Shown piece after piece: positions 42,244 to 51,952 of a DNA stretch of 64,000 nucleotides. The notes beneath the pieces were generated by a model, which worked only from the letters and a program-made list of their open reading frames with translations, made no database searches and had not been told where the DNA came from. Positions within the stretch are counted from its first letter, which is position 1. Every line of letters begins with the position of its first letter. The DNA is taken from NCBI RefSeq assembly GCF_023078495.1, contig NZ_CP095742.1:2108001-2172000 (forward strand). Direction: 5' to 3'. Source of the stretch: Luteibacter aegosomatissinici. GTDB lineage: Bacteria > Pseudomonadota > Gammaproteobacteria > Xanthomonadales > Rhodanobacteraceae. Made by a program: the position numbers and the translations under genes.

Positions 42244-42866
42244 GCGTGCAACCGGATGCGGCGGGGTTCATCGCCCGCGAACGTGACGGCGCCATGGCTG
42301 GTGACCAGGGCGGCGCCCCCGCGTGCGGCGTGTTCACGCAACAGGCGGTTCACCAGGGCGATGCCTTCGCGGTCGAGGTTGGCGTAAGGCTCATCCAGTA
42401 GCCAGACGCGGGCCGGCAGCAATAGCAAGCGAGCCAGTGCGGCGCGCTTCTTCTGGCCGGCGGAGAGGCGGCGCACCGGTTCGTCTTCGAACCCCGCCAG
42501 GCCCACGTCGGCCAGTACGGCATCGATGTCCGCGCCGCCGCGCACGCCGTAGAGGCCAGTGGATACCCGCAGGTTCTCGCGCGCGGAAAGGTCGACTTTC
42601 AGGCCGAGGTGGTGGCCAAGGAACACGACGGCACCGGCCATCGTATCCAGTGCGAACGGCGCGCCATCCAGCAGCACCTCTCCCTCGCCGGCACGCAGCA
42701 TGCCTGTAAGCACACGCATGAGGGTGGTCTTGCCACTGCCGTTATCGCCTTCCACCAGCGCGATCTCACCACCATGCAATGCGAAATCCACCGGCCCGAA
42801 CACGGGCTCATCCTGGCGCAGAAAGCACAGGGCGCGGGCTTCAAGCAGGGGCGGGTGAGCAGTCAT
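42240..42866 (-). CDS. ccmA: Heme exporter ATPase CcmA
   Basis: 208 residues with Walker A (GDNGSGKTT), signature RLSAGQKKR and Walker B (VWLLDEPYANLD). Powers CcmABCD. The start is ATG 42864-42866 with GGAGC upstream; a TTG directly before it is not needed. It lies 11 bases after kmo and opens the ccm operon. Confidence 0.93.
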   Translation of the reverse strand: MTAHPPLLEARALCFLRQDEPVFGPVDFALHGGEIALVEGDNGSGKTTLMRVLTGMLRAGEGEVLLDGAPFALDTMAGAVVFLGHHLGLKVDLSARENLRVSTGLYGVRGGADIDAVLADVGLAGFEDEPVRRLSAGQKKRAALARLLLLPARVWLLDEPYANLDREGIALVNRLLREHAARGGAALVTSHGAVTFAGDEPRRIRLHA

Positions 42867-42877
42867 CAAGCGCGCTC

Positions 42878-44242
42878 CTAAAGGGGGAGCGGTGGGAGTG
42901 TGGCTTCCAGGGTGCGTACGGCGGCATCGAGGTCGATGGTTGCCACATCGTCATGCCCGCGCAATAGCTGTTCCACGAGTGTGTCCTGGGCCTGGCCGCG
43001 TTCCAGCGCGTAGGCATAGGGCAGGTGGGTGAAGGTGACCATGCGGTAGCGCGGCAGGTAGTGCGTGGGCGAGCGCTGCGCCAGCAGGCCACCCAGTTCG
43101 CGCATGCGCAGGAAATGCGGATCGGCGACCTTGTCGCGCATCTCCACGTAGTTCTCGAGCGCCATGCGGGCGATGGCATCGGCGTTCGGCTTGCGGCTGG
43201 CTTCGAACGCGGCGAACACGGTGCCCATGTCAGCGTCGGGCATCTGTTCGAACAAGCGGGCGAGTTCGGCCGCATCTTCAAAGCCACAGTTCATCCCCTG
43301 GCCGTGGAACGGCACGATGGCGTGCGCGGCATCGCCGATCAGCAGCGCGCGCCCGCCAATGTGCCAGCGGTCCAGGTAGAGCGTGGCCAGTGAGCCCACC
43401 GGGTGCTCCGCCCAATCCTTCGCGAAGTCCGGCATGAGGTCGAGCGCGTCGGGAAACTCCGTGCGGAAGAACGCTTCGGCAGCGCCCGCGCCGGCGATGG
43501 TGCGGAAGCTGGGGTGCTCGCCATCGTTGGGCAGGAACAGGGTGACGGTGAAACTGCCTTCGCGGTTGGGCAAGGCGATGCACATGTAGTGGCCGCGCGG
43601 CCAGATATGCAGTGCGTTGCGTTCAATGGCAAAGGGTGCCGACGGGTCCTTGCCGGGCGGAATCTCCAGTTCCTTGTAACCGTGGCCCAGTTCTTCCACC
43701 CGTTCGCCCAGCGGGGCGTGACGATGCATCTCCGCACGCAGCGCCGACCCTGCGCCGTCGGCGCCGATCACCACGGGCGCATCCACCGTGCGTTCGCTGC
43801 CATCGGCGGCGCGCAGGGTCAACGTTCCGTGTTCCAGGTCCGCGGAGGCCAGGCCCTGGTCGAAATGGATGGTGGCGCCGGCGGCTTCGGCCGCATCCAG
43901 CATGAGGGTGTTGAGCCCGCCGCGCGATACCGACCAGATCACCTCGGAATCGTCCACGCCATAGCGCTGCAGGCCACTGTGGCCGGCGGGGTCGTGCACC
44001 ATGCGCCCGCGCATCATCACCGCCTGGGCCAGCACCTGGTCGGCCAGGCCCGTGGCGCGCAGCGCGTGCAGGCCGCGTTCGGCCAAGGCAAGGTTGATGG
44101 AGCGGCCACCAAGGAAACCTGCCTTTCGGGGGTCGGGGCGCTTTTCGTAAACAGTGACCCGGAAACCGCGCTGGGTCAGAAGGGTGGCGACCAGGGCGCC
44201 GACGAGGCCGGCGCCGACAACGGCGATGTCGTTACGGGGCAT
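42878..44242 (-). CDS. kmo: Kynurenine 3-monooxygenase
   Basis: 454-residue FAD monooxygenase hydroxylating kynurenine. GAGLVGA (9-15) binds FAD, and GDAAHAIVPFHGQGMNCGFE is the second FAD motif. Other signatures: GRSINLALAERGLHAL and GRMVHD. It feeds kynurenine into the NAD or anthranilate branch. It is followed by ccmA after 11 bases, perhaps co-transcribed. Confidence 0.93.
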   Translation of the reverse strand: MPRNDIAVVGAGLVGALVATLLTQRGFRVTVYEKRPDPRKAGFLGGRSINLALAERGLHALRATGLADQVLAQAVMMRGRMVHDPAGHSGLQRYGVDDSEVIWSVSRGGLNTLMLDAAEAAGATIHFDQGLASADLEHGTLTLRAADGSERTVDAPVVIGADGAGSALRAEMHRHAPLGERVEELGHGYKELEIPPGKDPSAPFAIERNALHIWPRGHYMCIALPNREGSFTVTLFLPNDGEHPSFRTIAGAGAAEAFFRTEFPDALDLMPDFAKDWAEHPVGSLATLYLDRWHIGGRALLIGDAAHAIVPFHGQGMNCGFEDAAELARLFEQMPDADMGTVFAAFEASRKPNADAIARMALENYVEMRDKVADPHFLRMRELGGLLAQRSPTHYLPRYRMVTFTHLPYAYALERGQAQDTLVEQLLRGHDDVATIDLDAAVRTLEATLPPLPL

Positions 44243-44325
44243 GGAGCCTGCCTGGACGATATTGCGGGGCAGCGCATCGTGCGCCGCAACGCCGCCGAGG
44301 GCAAGCCCTCAGGCGGCGCCGGTTA

Positions 44326-44826
44326 TCAGCTGGCTTTCTTGCCGCCGCGCGGCGGCACGTGGGTGGCAGCTGCCGGCTTGGCGGTAGCCGCGTCGAGGAA
44401 CCCGCGCTGCATCGATTTCCAGACGTCGAGATTGCGCTCGGTCATCTCGTTGAGCATGGACCACGGGGTCTGGCCCATCATCGTATTGAGCTGGTTGCGG
44501 AACTGCTGCTGCTGGTCGAGGAACACCTGCAGGCTGCGCTCCAGGTACGGCCCCATGAAGCCCTGCAGCGAATCCCCGTAGAAACGGATGATGTGCGAGA
44601 GCAGCTGCGAGGAGAGCATCGGCTGCCCGTGCTCCTCGTGCTCCGCGATGATCTGCAGAAGCACGGAGCGGGTCAGGTCCTCGCCCGACTTGGCGTCCCG
44701 GACCTCGAAATGCTCCCCGTCGAGAACCAGCTGGCGAACTTCCTCCAGCGTGATGTAGCTCGAAATTTCCGTATCGTACAAACGACGGTTCGGATACTTT
44801 TTGATGATGCGTAGGGTTTGTGCCAT
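44326..44826 (-). CDS. phaR: Polyhydroxyalkanoate synthesis repressor PhaR
   Basis: 166 residues: an N-terminal DNA-binding domain (RIIKKYPNRRLYDTEISSYI), then the PHB-accumulation-regulatory domain with helical repeats. It represses phasin genes and senses PHA granules. No pha synthase gene is in the window. Confidence 0.9.
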   Translation of the reverse strand: MAQTLRIIKKYPNRRLYDTEISSYITLEEVRQLVLDGEHFEVRDAKSGEDLTRSVLLQIIAEHEEHGQPMLSSQLLSHIIRFYGDSLQGFMGPYLERSLQVFLDQQQQFRNQLNTMMGQTPWSMLNEMTERNLDVWKSMQRGFLDAATAKPAAATHVPPRGGKKAS

Positions 44827-44932
44827 GCGGCGAACGCTACCACGAGGTATTGCGCCGCACCAGTTGGTTTCACGGCGTGTAAACGTTTTCAGTCACAGTG
44901 CGTGAATTTGGATCGATTTACGTAACTTGGAT

Positions 44933-46507
44933 TTAATGACCCGCCGCGCCGCCCGCATTGCCGAACGGCGGCTTGGCCAGCCACAGGATCGGAATAAGGG
45001 CCAGGAACAGAATCCCGCAGGTCCAGAAAACATCGTTGACCGCGAGCGTCAGGGCCTCGCGGTTGACGACCTGGTCCAGCACGGTGAGCTGGGGCTGGCC
45101 GTGCAGGCCCATGCCTTGCAGTTTTTGCACATAGGCCATGGCGGCCGGCGAGGCCGGGTTCACGTACTCGGTCAGCGAGGCATGGTGCGCCTCGCCGCGG
45201 TGCTGCCACAGGGTGACCGTGATCGCCGTCGAGACGCTGGAGGCCAGCGTGCGGCAGAAGTTGGCCAGCCCTGAGGCGCCGGCGATCTGATCCGGGCGCA
45301 GGCCGGAAAGGAAGATCTGGTTCAGCGGGATGAAGAAGCAGGCGATGCCAATACCCATGACGAAGCGAGGCAGTACCAGCGTCGCGAACGAGGCGCCGCT
45401 GTTGAACGTGGAAAACCAGAACGAGGTGAAGGCGAACACGATGAACGCGAAGGTCACCACCGCACGCAGTTCCAGCCGCTGGATGTTCTTGCCGATGATC
45501 GGCGACATGAGGAACGCGAGGATGCCGACCGGTGCCGTCGCCAGGCCGGCCCAGGTGGCCGTATAGCCCAGCGTGGTCTGCAGCCATAGCGGGAAGACGA
45601 CCGTGATGCCGAAGAAGCCCAGCATGCCCAGCGAAAGCGCGGTGACACCGACGGCGAAATTGCGCCGGGCGAACAGTGAGAGATCGACCACCGGGTGCTT
45701 CGCGGTGAGCTCCCAGATGATCAGGAACGTGAGCGCCACCAGCGCGATGAGGCCAAGCGTGAGAATGAGCGGCGAGGCGAACCAGTCGTGGTCGTTACCA
45801 TTGTCCAGCATGAACTGCAGGCAGCCCACGCCGATCACCAGCAGGAACAGGCCCACCGAATCGATCGGAGCGCGCACGATCTTCGTTTCACGCGTGCGCA
45901 GGATGCTCCATGTCACGACGCCTGCCGCCGCACCCACCGGTACGTTGATGTAGAAGATCCACGGCCACGAGAAGTTGTCGGTGAGGTAGCCGCCAAGGAT
46001 AGGGCCGAAGATGGGCGCCACGACCACGGTCATGGCCCACATGGCTAGCGCAATGCCTTGCTTCTCCTTGGGGTAGCTGGCGAGCAGCAGTGAGAGCGAG
46101 AGCGCCACCATCGGGCCCGAGCCCGCACCCTGCAGCAGGCGGAACACCACCAGCATGGGCATGCTCGTGGCCAGGCCGCAGAGCATCGAGAACACCACGA
46201 ACAGTGCGACCGAGAAGCAAAATGTCTTGACCTCGCCGAAGCGCTTGGCAATCCAGCCGGTGAGCGGCTGCATCACTGCGCTGGCCAGTGCGTACGAACT
46301 GATGGCCCAGGTACCCTCGTTCGAACTCACGCCGAGGCTGCCGGCGATATGCGGCACCGCCACGTTCACGATCGTCATGTCCAGGATCTCCATGAAGGTG
46401 GAGAACGCGACAGCGATCGTCAGCAGGACCAGGGGCAGGCCGTGCAGGGGTTTCGGGCCCGCGGCAGGCGCGGGCGCGGCATCCGGTGTGGCGGTGGTAT
46501 CGCTCAA
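44933..46507 (-). CDS. emrB: DHA2-type MFS efflux pump EmrB
   Basis: 524 residues with 14 membrane helices. The DHA2 pattern has FMEILDMTIVNVAVPHIAGS, then GxxxGPxxGG-like GPILGGYLTDNFSWPWIFYI. With EmrA and an outer-membrane factor it expels hydrophobic toxins. It starts at TTG 46505-46507 within the emrA stop (TTGA overlap). Confidence 0.9.
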   Translation of the reverse strand: MSDTTATPDAAPAPAAGPKPLHGLPLVLLTIAVAFSTFMEILDMTIVNVAVPHIAGSLGVSSNEGTWAISSYALASAVMQPLTGWIAKRFGEVKTFCFSVALFVVFSMLCGLATSMPMLVVFRLLQGAGSGPMVALSLSLLLASYPKEKQGIALAMWAMTVVVAPIFGPILGGYLTDNFSWPWIFYINVPVGAAAGVVTWSILRTRETKIVRAPIDSVGLFLLVIGVGCLQFMLDNGNDHDWFASPLILTLGLIALVALTFLIIWELTAKHPVVDLSLFARRNFAVGVTALSLGMLGFFGITVVFPLWLQTTLGYTATWAGLATAPVGILAFLMSPIIGKNIQRLELRAVVTFAFIVFAFTSFWFSTFNSGASFATLVLPRFVMGIGIACFFIPLNQIFLSGLRPDQIAGASGLANFCRTLASSVSTAITVTLWQHRGEAHHASLTEYVNPASPAAMAYVQKLQGMGLHGQPQLTVLDQVVNREALTLAVNDVFWTCGILFLALIPILWLAKPPFGNAGGAAGH

Positions 46508-47700
46508 GGCGCGCGCGCTCCGAGGTTCTGCTGCACGATCACATCAGCGGCGGCATCGGCCTTGGCGGCCACGTCGTCATACACTGTGGTCTGCGCCACG
46601 GGGGTGGTCGATGGTGCCTTGGCGAGTACATCGCCCTTGTCGTCGGTGATGTTGACCGTCACGGCCGTCGAGAGGCCGATGCGCAGCGGATGCGTGTCCA
46701 GGTCCTTCGCATCGATGGCAATGCGCACCGGCACGCGCTGTACCACCTTGATCCAGTTGCCGGTGGCATTCTGCGCGGGGAGCAGCGAGAACGCGCTGCC
46801 GGTCCCTGCGCCCAGGCCAACGACATGGCCGTGGTATTCCACGCCGCCGCCGTAGATATCCGATTCCACCTTGGCCGGCTGGCCAATGCGCACATGGCGC
46901 AGCTGGCTTTCCTTGAAGTTGGCATCCACCCACAGGTCGTGCAGCGGCACCACCGTCATCAGTTGCTGGCCAGGCTGCACGCTGTTGCCCACCTGGACGC
47001 TGCGCTGGGCAACGTAGCCATCGATCGGGGCGACGATGGCGTTACGCTGCGCGGCGACCCAGGCCTGGCGGAAGTTGGCCCGGGCCTGTTGCACGGCAGG
47101 GTTCGTTTCTACATCCGTTCCATCCACCAGCGCACGGGCCGCGTCGGCCTGGCGCTGTGCCGAGTCCAGCGCCGACTGCGCGGTTTCCACCGCGTCACGG
47201 GCGTGCTGCACTTCCTCCGGCGCCACTGCCTTCTCGGCAAGCAGCGGGATGCGGCGCTTCAGGTCATCCTGCGCGCGCTTCAGGTCCTGGCGGCGCGCGC
47301 CGAGCGAGGCATCGGCGCTGGCAGCGGACTGGGTCTGCTGGCGCACCTGGCGCACGGCCTGGGCGAGCGCCGTGCTGGCCTTGCGCAGCGCGATGTCGGC
47401 ATCGGTCGGATCAAGCTTGACCAGCACCTGCCCGGCATTCACCCGCTGGGTATCGTCGGCGAACACGCCCACGACGATGCCGGGCACCTGCGCCGAGATA
47501 CCGACCTGGTTGCCGCCCACATAGGCGTCGTCGGTGGTTTCGCGGGTGGAGAAAACGAACAGCCACAGCAGCAGCCAGGTGGCGGCGGCAAGCAGGAACA
47601 CCACGAAGGCGATGAGCAGGGCGCGTCCGCGCTTGCGCTTGTCCTTGGGGGCGTTGCCGCTTTCGGCCGGGAGCGTCGTGTCGTTGGGGGTGGCGCTCAT
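46504..47700 (-). CDS. emrA: Membrane fusion protein EmrA
   Basis: 398 residues: one membrane helix (LLIAFVVFLLAAATWLLLWL), a lipoyl half (DDAYVGGNQVGISAQVPGIV), a helical hairpin and a second lipoyl half (APIDGYVAQRSVQVGNSVQP). Adapter between EmrB and the outer membrane factor. Overlaps both neighbours. Confidence 0.9.
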   Translation of the reverse strand: MSATPNDTTLPAESGNAPKDKRKRGRALLIAFVVFLLAAATWLLLWLFVFSTRETTDDAYVGGNQVGISAQVPGIVVGVFADDTQRVNAGQVLVKLDPTDADIALRKASTALAQAVRQVRQQTQSAASADASLGARRQDLKRAQDDLKRRIPLLAEKAVAPEEVQHARDAVETAQSALDSAQRQADAARALVDGTDVETNPAVQQARANFRQAWVAAQRNAIVAPIDGYVAQRSVQVGNSVQPGQQLMTVVPLHDLWVDANFKESQLRHVRIGQPAKVESDIYGGGVEYHGHVVGLGAGTGSAFSLLPAQNATGNWIKVVQRVPVRIAIDAKDLDTHPLRIGLSTAVTVNITDDKGDVLAKAPSTTPVAQTTVYDDVAAKADAAADVIVQQNLGARAP

Positions 47701-49157
47701 GGGCTCTGGGCTCCGTCGGTGCTGGGCGTGGATGGGGAATTCGGAAGTTCAGCGCGGTAGCCGCCACCCAGTGCCTTGATAAGGCTCACGTCGGTGGAAA
47801 GGGCCTGGCCGTGCAGGTCGGTGGCCATGTCCTGCTGCTGGAGCAGGGTGGCCTGGGTCGCCAGCGATTCGCGATCGTCGCGGACGCCGCGTGCCGCGCG
47901 CGCTTTCGCACTGGCGAGCAGGGTGGTCGCGGCATTCACGGCATCCCCCTGTTGTGTGCGCCGTGCGGCGAGTTGCTGTGCGCCCAGTGCCTGCGTGGAC
48001 ACATCGCGGGCAGCCGAAGCCACCGTCGCGTTGTACTGCGTCACCGCGGCATCGAGCTGGGCTTTGCTCACGCCGTGGTTCGCCTCCAGCGCGCCGCCTT
48101 CGAAGATCGGCAGGTGGAGGGCCGGGGTCAGGGAGAACACGCGGCTATCGGCGTTGAACACCTTGTCGAGGTCAATGCTCGACAGGCCAGCCATGCCGCT
48201 CAGGCTCACATCGGGGAAGAACTGCGCGCGCGCCGCATCGGTCTGGCGCAGCGCGGCTTCGACCTGCCAGCGACTGGCGGCGATATCGGGGCGGCGTGCC
48301 ATCAGGTCGGTGCCGGCGTTATCCGGCAGGCCCGGTGCCACATCGGGCAGGGCGCGTGGCGATAGCGCGGGAAGTTCATTCGGCGAAACGCCGACGAGTG
48401 CGGCCAGTGCCGCGCGGCGAATGGCGGCGGAGCCTTCGAGCGCCGTTTTCTGCTGACGCGCACCCGACAGGTCGCCGCGCGCCTGCTGCACGGTATCCGG
48501 GACGTCCACGCCTTGCTTCACGCGGAGTTCGGCAATGCGCAGCGCACGCTCACGCGCAGCGATGAGCTGGTCGGTGAGCGTGACGCGCGCTTCATCGGTA
48601 AGCCAGCCGAAGTACGTATCGGCCACGGTGGACTGGATCGAGAGAGAGGCGGCAGAACGTTCTGCTTCCGCGGCGCGCGCGCTGTCGATCGCCGATTCAA
48701 TCGTGTAGCGCTTCTTGCCCCACCAATCGAAGTCGTAGCTCACCTGCACGCCAAGATCGGCCTGGTTGTACCAGGTGAAGCCAAGGAACTGCGCGGGGAT
48801 CAGGCCGTGTTCGCTCATGCGCTGGCGGGTGACCTGGGCGCTGCCATCGACGCGCAAGCCGGCCTGTGCGGCGGCGACGCGGATGTTCTGCTGTGCGCTG
48901 TCCACGCGCGATTTGGCCTGGGCCAGGTCGGGTGAGCCGCGCAGCGCCATGTCCATCAGCTGGTCTAGCTGCGGGTCGTTATACGCACGCCACCACGGCG
49001 CGGCGGGCCAGCCGGCTCGGGTGCCTGCCTCGACGCCGGCGAGCGGCACATCGGCACGTAACGCAGGGTGGTCAATCTTCGCCGGCACGTGGCAGCCGGC
49101 GAGTACCCCGGCAAGTGCCAGCGCCAGCAGCGCGGGTCGAAAATGAGAGCGGATCAT
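47697..49157 (-). CDS. Outer membrane efflux factor (NodT/OprM type)
   Basis: 486 residues with a lipobox (LALALAGVLAGC, Cys 22) and two RND outer-membrane-factor repeats, including WWRAYNDPQLDQLMD. It is the channel of the Emr-type pump. The start is ATG 49155-49157, overlapping the marR stop; the upstream frame is in marR. Confidence 0.9.
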   Translation of the reverse strand: MIRSHFRPALLALALAGVLAGCHVPAKIDHPALRADVPLAGVEAGTRAGWPAAPWWRAYNDPQLDQLMDMALRGSPDLAQAKSRVDSAQQNIRVAAAQAGLRVDGSAQVTRQRMSEHGLIPAQFLGFTWYNQADLGVQVSYDFDWWGKKRYTIESAIDSARAAEAERSAASLSIQSTVADTYFGWLTDEARVTLTDQLIAARERALRIAELRVKQGVDVPDTVQQARGDLSGARQQKTALEGSAAIRRAALAALVGVSPNELPALSPRALPDVAPGLPDNAGTDLMARRPDIAASRWQVEAALRQTDAARAQFFPDVSLSGMAGLSSIDLDKVFNADSRVFSLTPALHLPIFEGGALEANHGVSKAQLDAAVTQYNATVASAARDVSTQALGAQQLAARRTQQGDAVNAATTLLASAKARAARGVRDDRESLATQATLLQQQDMATDLHGQALSTDVSLIKALGGGYRAELPNSPSTPSTDGAQSP

Positions 49158-49672
49158 ACGGTCACATCCGTGGGATCGAGATGCAGGGCGAGCTTCTTCA
49201 ACAGGTGCTCGAAGGTGTTGCGTTCGGCGCTGCTGAAGCAGGAAAACTTCGAGACGAGCTCGGGGAACATGGGCGGCAGCATCTGGCGCACAAAATGCCT
49301 GCCCTGGTCCGTGATGCTCAGCACCACCTGGCGGCGATCGTGCGTGGCGTGCGCTCGCGTAATCAGGCCGCGCTTGGCCAGCAGATTGGTGATGCGGGTC
49401 ATGTTGGTCGGCTTCTGCTCGGCTAGTGCGCATAGCTCACTTGGTGTCGAACTGCCGTCGGCGGCCGAGTACAACATCATCAGCGTGCGGAAATCGCTGT
49501 CGTTCATGTCGAACGGCTTGAGCTTGGCTTCCACGTCGCGTTGCAGTGCCTCGCCGGTGAGCAGCAGCAGGCGGATCAACAACACCTCACACCGGGGCAG
49601 GCCCGGGATGATCTCGGCGACGCGGTCGACGCCATCGTAGAGGGCATCGACGCATGGTTTCAGGCTGGACAT
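49154..49672 (-). CDS. MarR family repressor of the efflux operon
   Basis: 172 residues with winged HTH: TPSELCALAEQKPTNMTRIT then NLLAKRGLITRAHATHDRRQ (wing DRRQ). Like EmrR/MprA it probably senses the pump substrate. First gene of the four-gene coupled operon; a palindrome lies 11 bases upstream. Confidence 0.9.
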   Translation of the reverse strand: MSSLKPCVDALYDGVDRVAEIIPGLPRCEVLLIRLLLLTGEALQRDVEAKLKPFDMNDSDFRTLMMLYSAADGSSTPSELCALAEQKPTNMTRITNLLAKRGLITRAHATHDRRQVVLSITDQGRHFVRQMLPPMFPELVSKFSCFSSAERNTFEHLLKKLALHLDPTDVTV

Positions 49673-49682
49673 TTCGCTGACG

Positions 49683-49704
49683 AATAGTTCGCTGGTGAAC
49701 TATT
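49683..49704. promoter_or_regulatory. MarR operator candidate
   Basis: Perfect inverted repeat AATAGTTC (49683-49690) / GAACTATT (49697-49704), six-base spacer, just upstream of marR. Autoregulation is inferred. Confidence 0.7.
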
Positions 49705-49754
49705 AGGCTAGCAAGGGTTGGTTGCCGGGGCAAGCGTTGGTTGGCGTCGTGCCC

Positions 49755-49779
49755 GTAGGAGCGCGCTTGCGCGCGATGG
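49755..49779. repeat. Single REP arm
   Basis: GTAGGAGCGCGCTTGCGCGCGA, a self-complementary variant of the arms at 482, 60264 and 63388. It sits between the marR operator and the tatD end. Confidence 0.6.
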
Positions 49780-49784
49780 CGTGG

Positions 49785-50552
49785 CTACGCGAGCCCGAAC
49801 AAGGTGGCCGCGTTAGCCGTGGTCACCTTGGCAACCTCGCCAGGGTCGCTCTCGCGCAATATGGCAATGGTCTCAAGCACATCCACCATATACGCCGGTT
49901 CGTTTCGCTCGCCCCGGTGATGCATGCACGGCTGGTCGGGTGAATCGGTCTCCAGCAGCAGCCATTCGAGGGGCATCTGCCTCACAACGCGGTGGATGCG
50001 GTTCGCGCGGTCGTAGGTCACGGGCCCGCCGATGCCGATGTGGAAGCCCAGCTCGAACAGTTGGCGGGCCTGCTCCTCGCTGCCCGAGAAGCTGTGCACC
50101 ACGCCGCGCAGGCCACCGATGCGGCGCAGCGTGTGGATGGTTTCCTCGAAGGCCCGGCGAGCGTGCACGATGACGGGCAGGTCGTGCTCCTTGGCGATAT
50201 GGAGCTGGCGAACGAAGAGGTCGCGCTGTTCATCGGGGTCCAGGCCGTCCACATAGAAATCCAGGCCGATCTCGCCCACGGCCACCGCGCCATGCCCGTC
50301 CAGCCAATGGGGAAGCTCACCAAGGTGGTCTCGCCGATGGTTTGCCATGAACAGCGGGTGCAGGCCGTAGGCCGGATAAACGCCTTCACGCGACGCCGAC
50401 AAATGCTCGATGGCTTCCCAGTTTCCGCGATCGATGGCCGGTACGATCCAGCGCCGCACGCCCGCCCGCGCGGCACGCTCGAACATGTCGCCGCGGTCGG
50501 CATCGAACGCGCTGTCGTCGAGGTGGGCGTGGGAATCTACCAGTTCGTGCAT
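49785..50552 (-). CDS. TatD family metal-dependent hydrolase
   Basis: 255 residues. DSHAHLDD starts the TIM barrel, then GEIGLDFY, VIVHARRAFEET, GVVHSFSG and LETDSPDQP. TatD proteins are deoxyribonucleases or quality-control hydrolases. Standalone gene. The start is ATG 50550-50552. Confidence 0.92.
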   Translation of the reverse strand: MHELVDSHAHLDDSAFDADRGDMFERAARAGVRRWIVPAIDRGNWEAIEHLSASREGVYPAYGLHPLFMANHRRDHLGELPHWLDGHGAVAVGEIGLDFYVDGLDPDEQRDLFVRQLHIAKEHDLPVIVHARRAFEETIHTLRRIGGLRGVVHSFSGSEEQARQLFELGFHIGIGGPVTYDRANRIHRVVRQMPLEWLLLETDSPDQPCMHHRGERNEPAYMVDVLETIAILRESDPGEVAKVTTANAATLFGLA

Positions 50553-50698
50553 GCGGTTTGCTGCCGTTTTGCTTGGTGGGGCCAGTCTAAGGCGTCGTTC
50601 AGTTTAACGATTGTCAAATGTGTTTCGAGGCGTTCTTGCGAATTTCCGGGGCCACTGTGGCCCGGCAAGCCGCCGATATTTTCCAGGAGAGTAGGGTT

Positions 50699-51304
50699 AT
50701 GAGCAGGTTGAAGATTTCCGTCCTGAACGCTGGTTTGGGCGCGGCCCTGGTGCTGAGCCTTTCTGCCTGCAACCGCGATGCGAATGCTGATGTGGCTAAT
50801 GCGCCGGCCCCGGCCGCCGAAGCTGCGCCCGCCGCTGCGCCCGAGCCGGCAGGTCCCAAGTACGCCCGCGTTGTAAGCGTCGATCCGGTGCGCGAGGCCG
50901 CCACTGCGGCGCAGAAGGAGTGCCACGACGAGGTCGTGACCCGCCGCGCCCCGGTCAAGGACCAGCACCAGATCGCCGGTACGGCCATCGGTGCGGTGGC
51001 CGGTGGCCTGTTGGGCAACCAGATCGGCGGCGGCAAGGGCCGTACCCTGGCGACCGTCGCAGGCGCCGTGGGTGGCGGTTACGCGGGCCACGAGATCCAG
51101 GAGCGCCGCCAGGAAACCAACACGGTGACCAGCACCGTTCGCAAGTGTGAGACCGTGCCTGGAAAGAGTGGCGACAAGATCGTGGCCTACGATGTCCGCT
51201 ATGAATACAACGGTGTCACCCGCTCGATCCGCATGGACCACGACCCGGGCGACCGCGTTGAAGTGCAGGAAGGCGTTTCGGTGGTTTCCGACGCTCGCCA
51301 GTAA
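50699..51304 (+). CDS. Glycine-zipper 2TM lipoprotein 1
   Basis: 201 residues from ATG 50699 with AGGAGAG upstream. Lipobox LVLSLSAC, an Ala/Pro linker, then a glycine zipper (IGAVAGGLLGNQIGGGKG, GAVGGGYAGHEIQERR), the SlyB/Rickettsia 17-kDa type. The C-terminal part is a beta-rich tail with YDVRYEYNGVTRSIRMDHDP. Envelope role, possibly stress. A second copy follows. Confidence 0.85.
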   Translation: MSRLKISVLNAGLGAALVLSLSACNRDANADVANAPAPAAEAAPAAAPEPAGPKYARVVSVDPVREAATAAQKECHDEVVTRRAPVKDQHQIAGTAIGAVAGGLLGNQIGGGKGRTLATVAGAVGGGYAGHEIQERRQETNTVTSTVRKCETVPGKSGDKIVAYDVRYEYNGVTRSIRMDHDPGDRVEVQEGVSVVSDARQ

Positions 51305-51336
51305 TCCATATCGATCCTCCATGAGGGCGTCACCGT

Positions 51337-51801
51337 ATGCATAGCATCGTCCGTAAAGCAGGCCTTGTCGCCGCCGCCATCGTGCCGTTGTCGTTGACAG
51401 CGTGTTACGAGCAGCCACGGCGCGAGTATCGCCAGGATCGCGTGGTGTACGAAGGTAGTTCGCGTCGCTGCGAACAGTGCGGTGTTGTCGACGACATCCA
51501 GCAGATCTACACCGACCGCCAGTCGTCACCGCTCGGTGCCGTGATTGGCGCTGTTGCGGGTGGCTTGCTGGGTAGCACCATCGGCAAGGGTGATGGCCGC
51601 TCGGCGGCTACCGTCGGCGGCGCCGTTGTTGGCGGTGTCGTTGGTAATTCGGTAGGCCGCCAGAATGGGCAGGATGTGGCCTTCCAGGTGCGCATCCGCC
51701 TTGATGATGGCCGCTGGGCCACCGTGACGCAGCGTGAAGATCCGCAGCTGCGGCGCGGTGACCAGGTGCAGATCCGCGGCGACCACGTCTATCGGTTGTA
51801 A
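51337..51801 (+). CDS. Glycine-zipper 2TM lipoprotein 2
   Basis: 154 residues, lipobox LSLTAC, a CEQCG segment, then IGAVAGGLLGSTIGKGDGRS and GGVVGNSVGRQNGQDV. It resembles the gene just upstream (33 bases away) in both zipper and tail, suggesting tandem duplication. Ends before a terminator. Confidence 0.85.
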   Translation: MHSIVRKAGLVAAAIVPLSLTACYEQPRREYRQDRVVYEGSSRRCEQCGVVDDIQQIYTDRQSSPLGAVIGAVAGGLLGSTIGKGDGRSAATVGGAVVGGVVGNSVGRQNGQDVAFQVRIRLDDGRWATVTQREDPQLRRGDQVQIRGDHVYRL

Positions 51802-51828
51802 TGTTTCGGACGTCTGGACGTCTATAAG

Positions 51829-51857
51829 AAAACCCGCCAAGTGGCGGGTTTTTCTTT
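51829..51857 (+). terminator. Terminator of the lipoprotein pair
   Basis: AACCCGCC / GGCGGGTT with loop AAGT followed by TTTCTTT. Confidence 0.85.
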
Positions 51858-51861
51858 GGCC

Positions 51862-51889
51862 AAAAAAAAGACCCTCGTCCGAGGGCCCC
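51862..51889 (-). terminator. Terminator of the hydrolase gene at 51953
   Basis: CCCTCG / CGAGGG stem; read on the minus strand, a T8 run follows (plus-strand A8 at 51862-51869). Confidence 0.75.
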
Positions 51890-51952
51890 TTTTTCCCGGG
51901 AATCGCAAGCTGCCCGCTCTGATTCCTTTTCCCCGCACGTTGTAGCGCCTGT